DNA from: Ceratodon purpureus
Lineage: Eukaryota; Streptophyta; Bryopsida; Pseudoditrichales; Ditrichaceae
Length of the DNA stretch: 64,000 nucleotides
Assembly (NCBI GenBank): GCA_014871385.1
Contig: CM026423.1
Span: 6,300,967 to 6,364,966 of the forward strand
Reading direction: 5' to 3'
The first letter of the stretch is position 1. The number at the start of each line of letters is the position of its first letter. The notes below the pieces were generated by a model. That model saw only the letters and a program-made list of their open reading frames with translations. It was not told the DNA's origin and did not search any database. The translations under genes were made by a program, and so were the position numbers. Below are positions 61,597 to 64,000 of this stretch, one piece after another.

Positions 61597-64000
61597 TGGG
61601 ATATGGGTGTATAAAGCGACAATGGACTTGTATCATTTCTAACCTTAATTTTATAAGGGTAGATCTTTTCATTTATACATTGCTAGTTCAAAAATATCAA
61701 AAACAACCTTTCCCCTTAGTTTCTTAGGTAAAATGGTATCGGCAGTCCCTCATGTTTCGCTCAATCCGCTAACCGGCATTTCAAGCGGTTATGCTTCAGA
61801 ATTATTACCTAATGATTTTATTTTTTTTAAATCCTCGCCACTAGGGTCACTTCCGCTCGGTTTGGAGGTTCTTATTTGTTCTATTATTGAATTCATTACA
61901 TCCTTTATTTCAAAAAATAAAAATAAAAATTTAAGACAGCATGGTCTAATACATGGTTAATATCTACTTCATGATATTGCTTTTATTACATACCTTGCTT
62001 ATTATTTCAATTAAAAAGATGGTTGCTTCAAGAATACTGTAGGTTATTAGCGGCTTAGGCAAAAAATAATTCATTAAAAGATTGCCTAATTTTTTTGGAA
62101 ATTCTTCACTCTGTTTGTCCAAATTAAAATATAATTTCCCGACTTTGAGATATTGTTTGCTTAAATTTTAATATTACTTTGAGAAATTTCAAAATGCCCA
62201 ACTTTAAGATATTATTTTTTGAACAAGCAAATCACTTTTTGCACTCTAATAAATATTAGGCAAAACAATGCCAAAGCTACTTGTAATGTACGGTAGTTTT
62301 CTAGGATTAATAAAAAAAATATAAAAAAAAATTAAATAAAATAAAAATAAAATTAAAAAAATTAAAAAAAACTTGATATGGATCTTTCTACTTCCTATCA
62401 TGTAAATGTCTTTAATGTTTGAATATTTTCTTATTCTTTACAAAGGTTGTGTATGGAAAATTTTGTAGAAGGCCTATCTTGAGAGTGGTATTCAATTGAA
62501 CGAAACTCAAATTACTCTTCTTTCTTCGAGGAGCATGACGTCATTTAATTCCTTGACAGAACTCTAGATAGACAGACTGTGAGCCTGATGCGGAACTATA
62601 AATGGGAAGAAAAAAAAGATTTTAAAGTACCCCAACCTATTTCCGCCAACTTAAGGAGTAAACCATTTTTAGAGTAATTTATAAAACCCGAACAGTTTTC
62701 TAGTGATAGTCGCTAAGGTTTGAAAACTAATACAAGTGAAATCATAATTTTCTAATAAAATTTGAACTAGTTATGAATTTTTGAAGGGTGTATGTGCAAA
62801 AGGTCCAAAATCACCTGTAGACCAGCCCATTTATCACCCAAACAACAATCAATAACCACCTCATAATGCATGTACAATCACCCAAATTTCATTCTACCTT
62901 TCGACCATGCACCAAATCTATTTCCACTACATGTTTCTCACAAATTTCACTGTGGATTCATCTCCATTGTCATCACCACTACTCCATGACTCCATTTGCA
63001 TTCAATCTAAACCTCATTATCGTCATTAACTAAGCCTAAACCACTAACAACATGAATTTGGTGGTAATTAGATGTGTTGATGAAGTTGGAGGAAATACGA
63101 GAAGGGCAGAAATAGGCTGAGATACCTTATATGCTGTACTTTGTCGTTAGAATGGAAGGCGCCACGTGGCTGATTTTGATGAGGTTTAATTCTGATGCAT
63201 TTCATACTAGCTTAACTTTGATGAAAAAGGTGTTGTAATGGAACTCCGAAAGAGAGTCTTCTACTATACATTTAGGCATTTTTTAAAATATTCATCTATT
63301 AGCAATTGAAATATATAATAGTAGAGGTGATTTCCTTTTTGAATATGGATTGATTGAGATTGCTTATTACGATTTATGTTTTCAACTCGTGAAAATATGT
63401 CACTTCTATTGCATGAATCTCATAGCGCCGTGTTATTGCCAAATATATTTTGTTACCATTCAGAATGAGTGTAGCTCATTTTCATATTCTTGTGTTTAAT
63501 GTAATGTTTGAGAAAGTTGTTATTTATTATTTTTTAATTTTTTTTCATACTAACATGAATATGGTAGTTTTTTAAAAGCTCATACTAGTCTAAAACATGG
63601 TAATAAATTTCTTAATATGTTAAAGTTATCATGAAAGTTAAAAATATTCACATGGTACAAATTGTGAGTATTCAAATACGTAGTGAACTTTCTAAACCTA
63701 TGACCATAAAGTTTGCTACAAATGTCAAAAAAATTCCAAACACTAGAAAAACTCTATTCAACCACTTTTATAATTCAACAATTTCTTCACATAATATTAT
63801 CCCCCCCTGTAAGAAATATTTGAATAACTCCAATATGTCACAAATTTTTACAACGTAAAAACTTTGGAATTGTTTTTACTTCTTCCTTATCCAAAGCTCA
63901 AACCAAGGAATCCCCAGGATGGGAGTCCAGTTGCCAAGGCAGACTTACCAACACCACGCCACCGGTGGGATGACTCGGACTTTTCATGTGCATCCGAGTC
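61597..64000. other. AT-rich spacer to the right edge
   Basis: No gene supported. Frames at 61733-61960 and 63631-63858 have no recognisable domain. From about 63895 the sequence becomes GC-richer and ends in a short inverted repeat (GACTCGGA/TCCGAGTC, 63972-64000). It may be the start of another element cut by the window. Confidence 0.4.

Noticed and set aside
61733..61960. 75-codon frame with a hydrophobic tail, considered as organelle-derived
   Set aside because: No convincing match to any organelle protein from memory.
63895..64000. Possible second SINE head on the minus strand
   Set aside because: GTGGTGT and GGTTTGAG strings are suggestive, but the element is cut by the window edge and no flanking duplication can be tested.

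Overview
This window is nuclear DNA of a land plant. The evidence is plant-type spliced genes (short exons, GT..AG introns that mostly end in TGCAG), an EDM2-like PHD gene, a plant-type katanin p80 gene and a complete plant CACTA (En/Spm) transposon. AT-rich spacers and protein sequences that are conserved but not angiosperm-like hint at a non-seed plant such as a bryophyte. That last point is inference from memory of the families and is not proven by the sequence.

Layout. (1) 108-3318, minus strand: the 5' part of an EDM2-like chromatin regulator with eight exons, running off the left edge. (2) 3319-14160: mostly AT-rich spacer holding two decayed copies of a gag-like repeat (5.3-6.4 and 11.5-11.9 kb, the first interrupted by a 733-bp inverted-repeat element), some orphan coding-like debris (8.8-9.7 kb), an isolated SUVR3-like SET C-terminus (10.24-10.46 kb) and a 244-bp foldback element (13.9 kb). 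(3) 16084-23628, plus strand: a complete 18-exon katanin p80 gene (KTN80, 850 codons before the stop) with a GC-rich upstream region. (4) 26220-28197, minus strand: a complete five-exon GPN1/QQT2-type GPN-loop GTPase with a large 5'UTR intron. It converges on KTN80. (5) 29.3-35.5 kb: repeats, two foldbacks (one with 64-bp arms, MIRNA-like) and a diverged tandem duplication. (6) 35547-50859: a 15.3-kb CACTA element with perfect 14-bp terminal inverted repeats and an ATA target duplication. It carries three intact spliced genes: a TNP2-type transposase, an unrecognised coiled-coil protein, and a divergently transcribed Transposase_24 (Ptta/En/Spm) protein. Subterminal repeats lie at both ends. 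(7) 53329-56272: a fumarase pseudogene that kept its introns. (8) 56.3-64 kb: AT-rich spacer, tandem repeats, and a tRNA-related SINE with a perfect 14-bp target duplication.

How the parts relate. The host genes are unrelated housekeeping or chromatin genes: heterochromatin and transcript regulation, microtubule severing, and RNA polymerase II assembly or nuclear import. The largest coherent system is the CACTA transposon. It appears structurally complete: transposase, Transposase_24 partner, third protein, terminal repeats and subterminal motifs. It sits inside one copy of a local duplication whose other copy serves as the empty site.

Exon coordinates were derived by hand from splice signals and reading-frame continuity. 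The summed coding lengths of KTN80 (2553), GPN1 (1125), TNP2 (3636), the coiled-coil gene (1116) and the Transposase_24 gene (2331) are all divisible by three.
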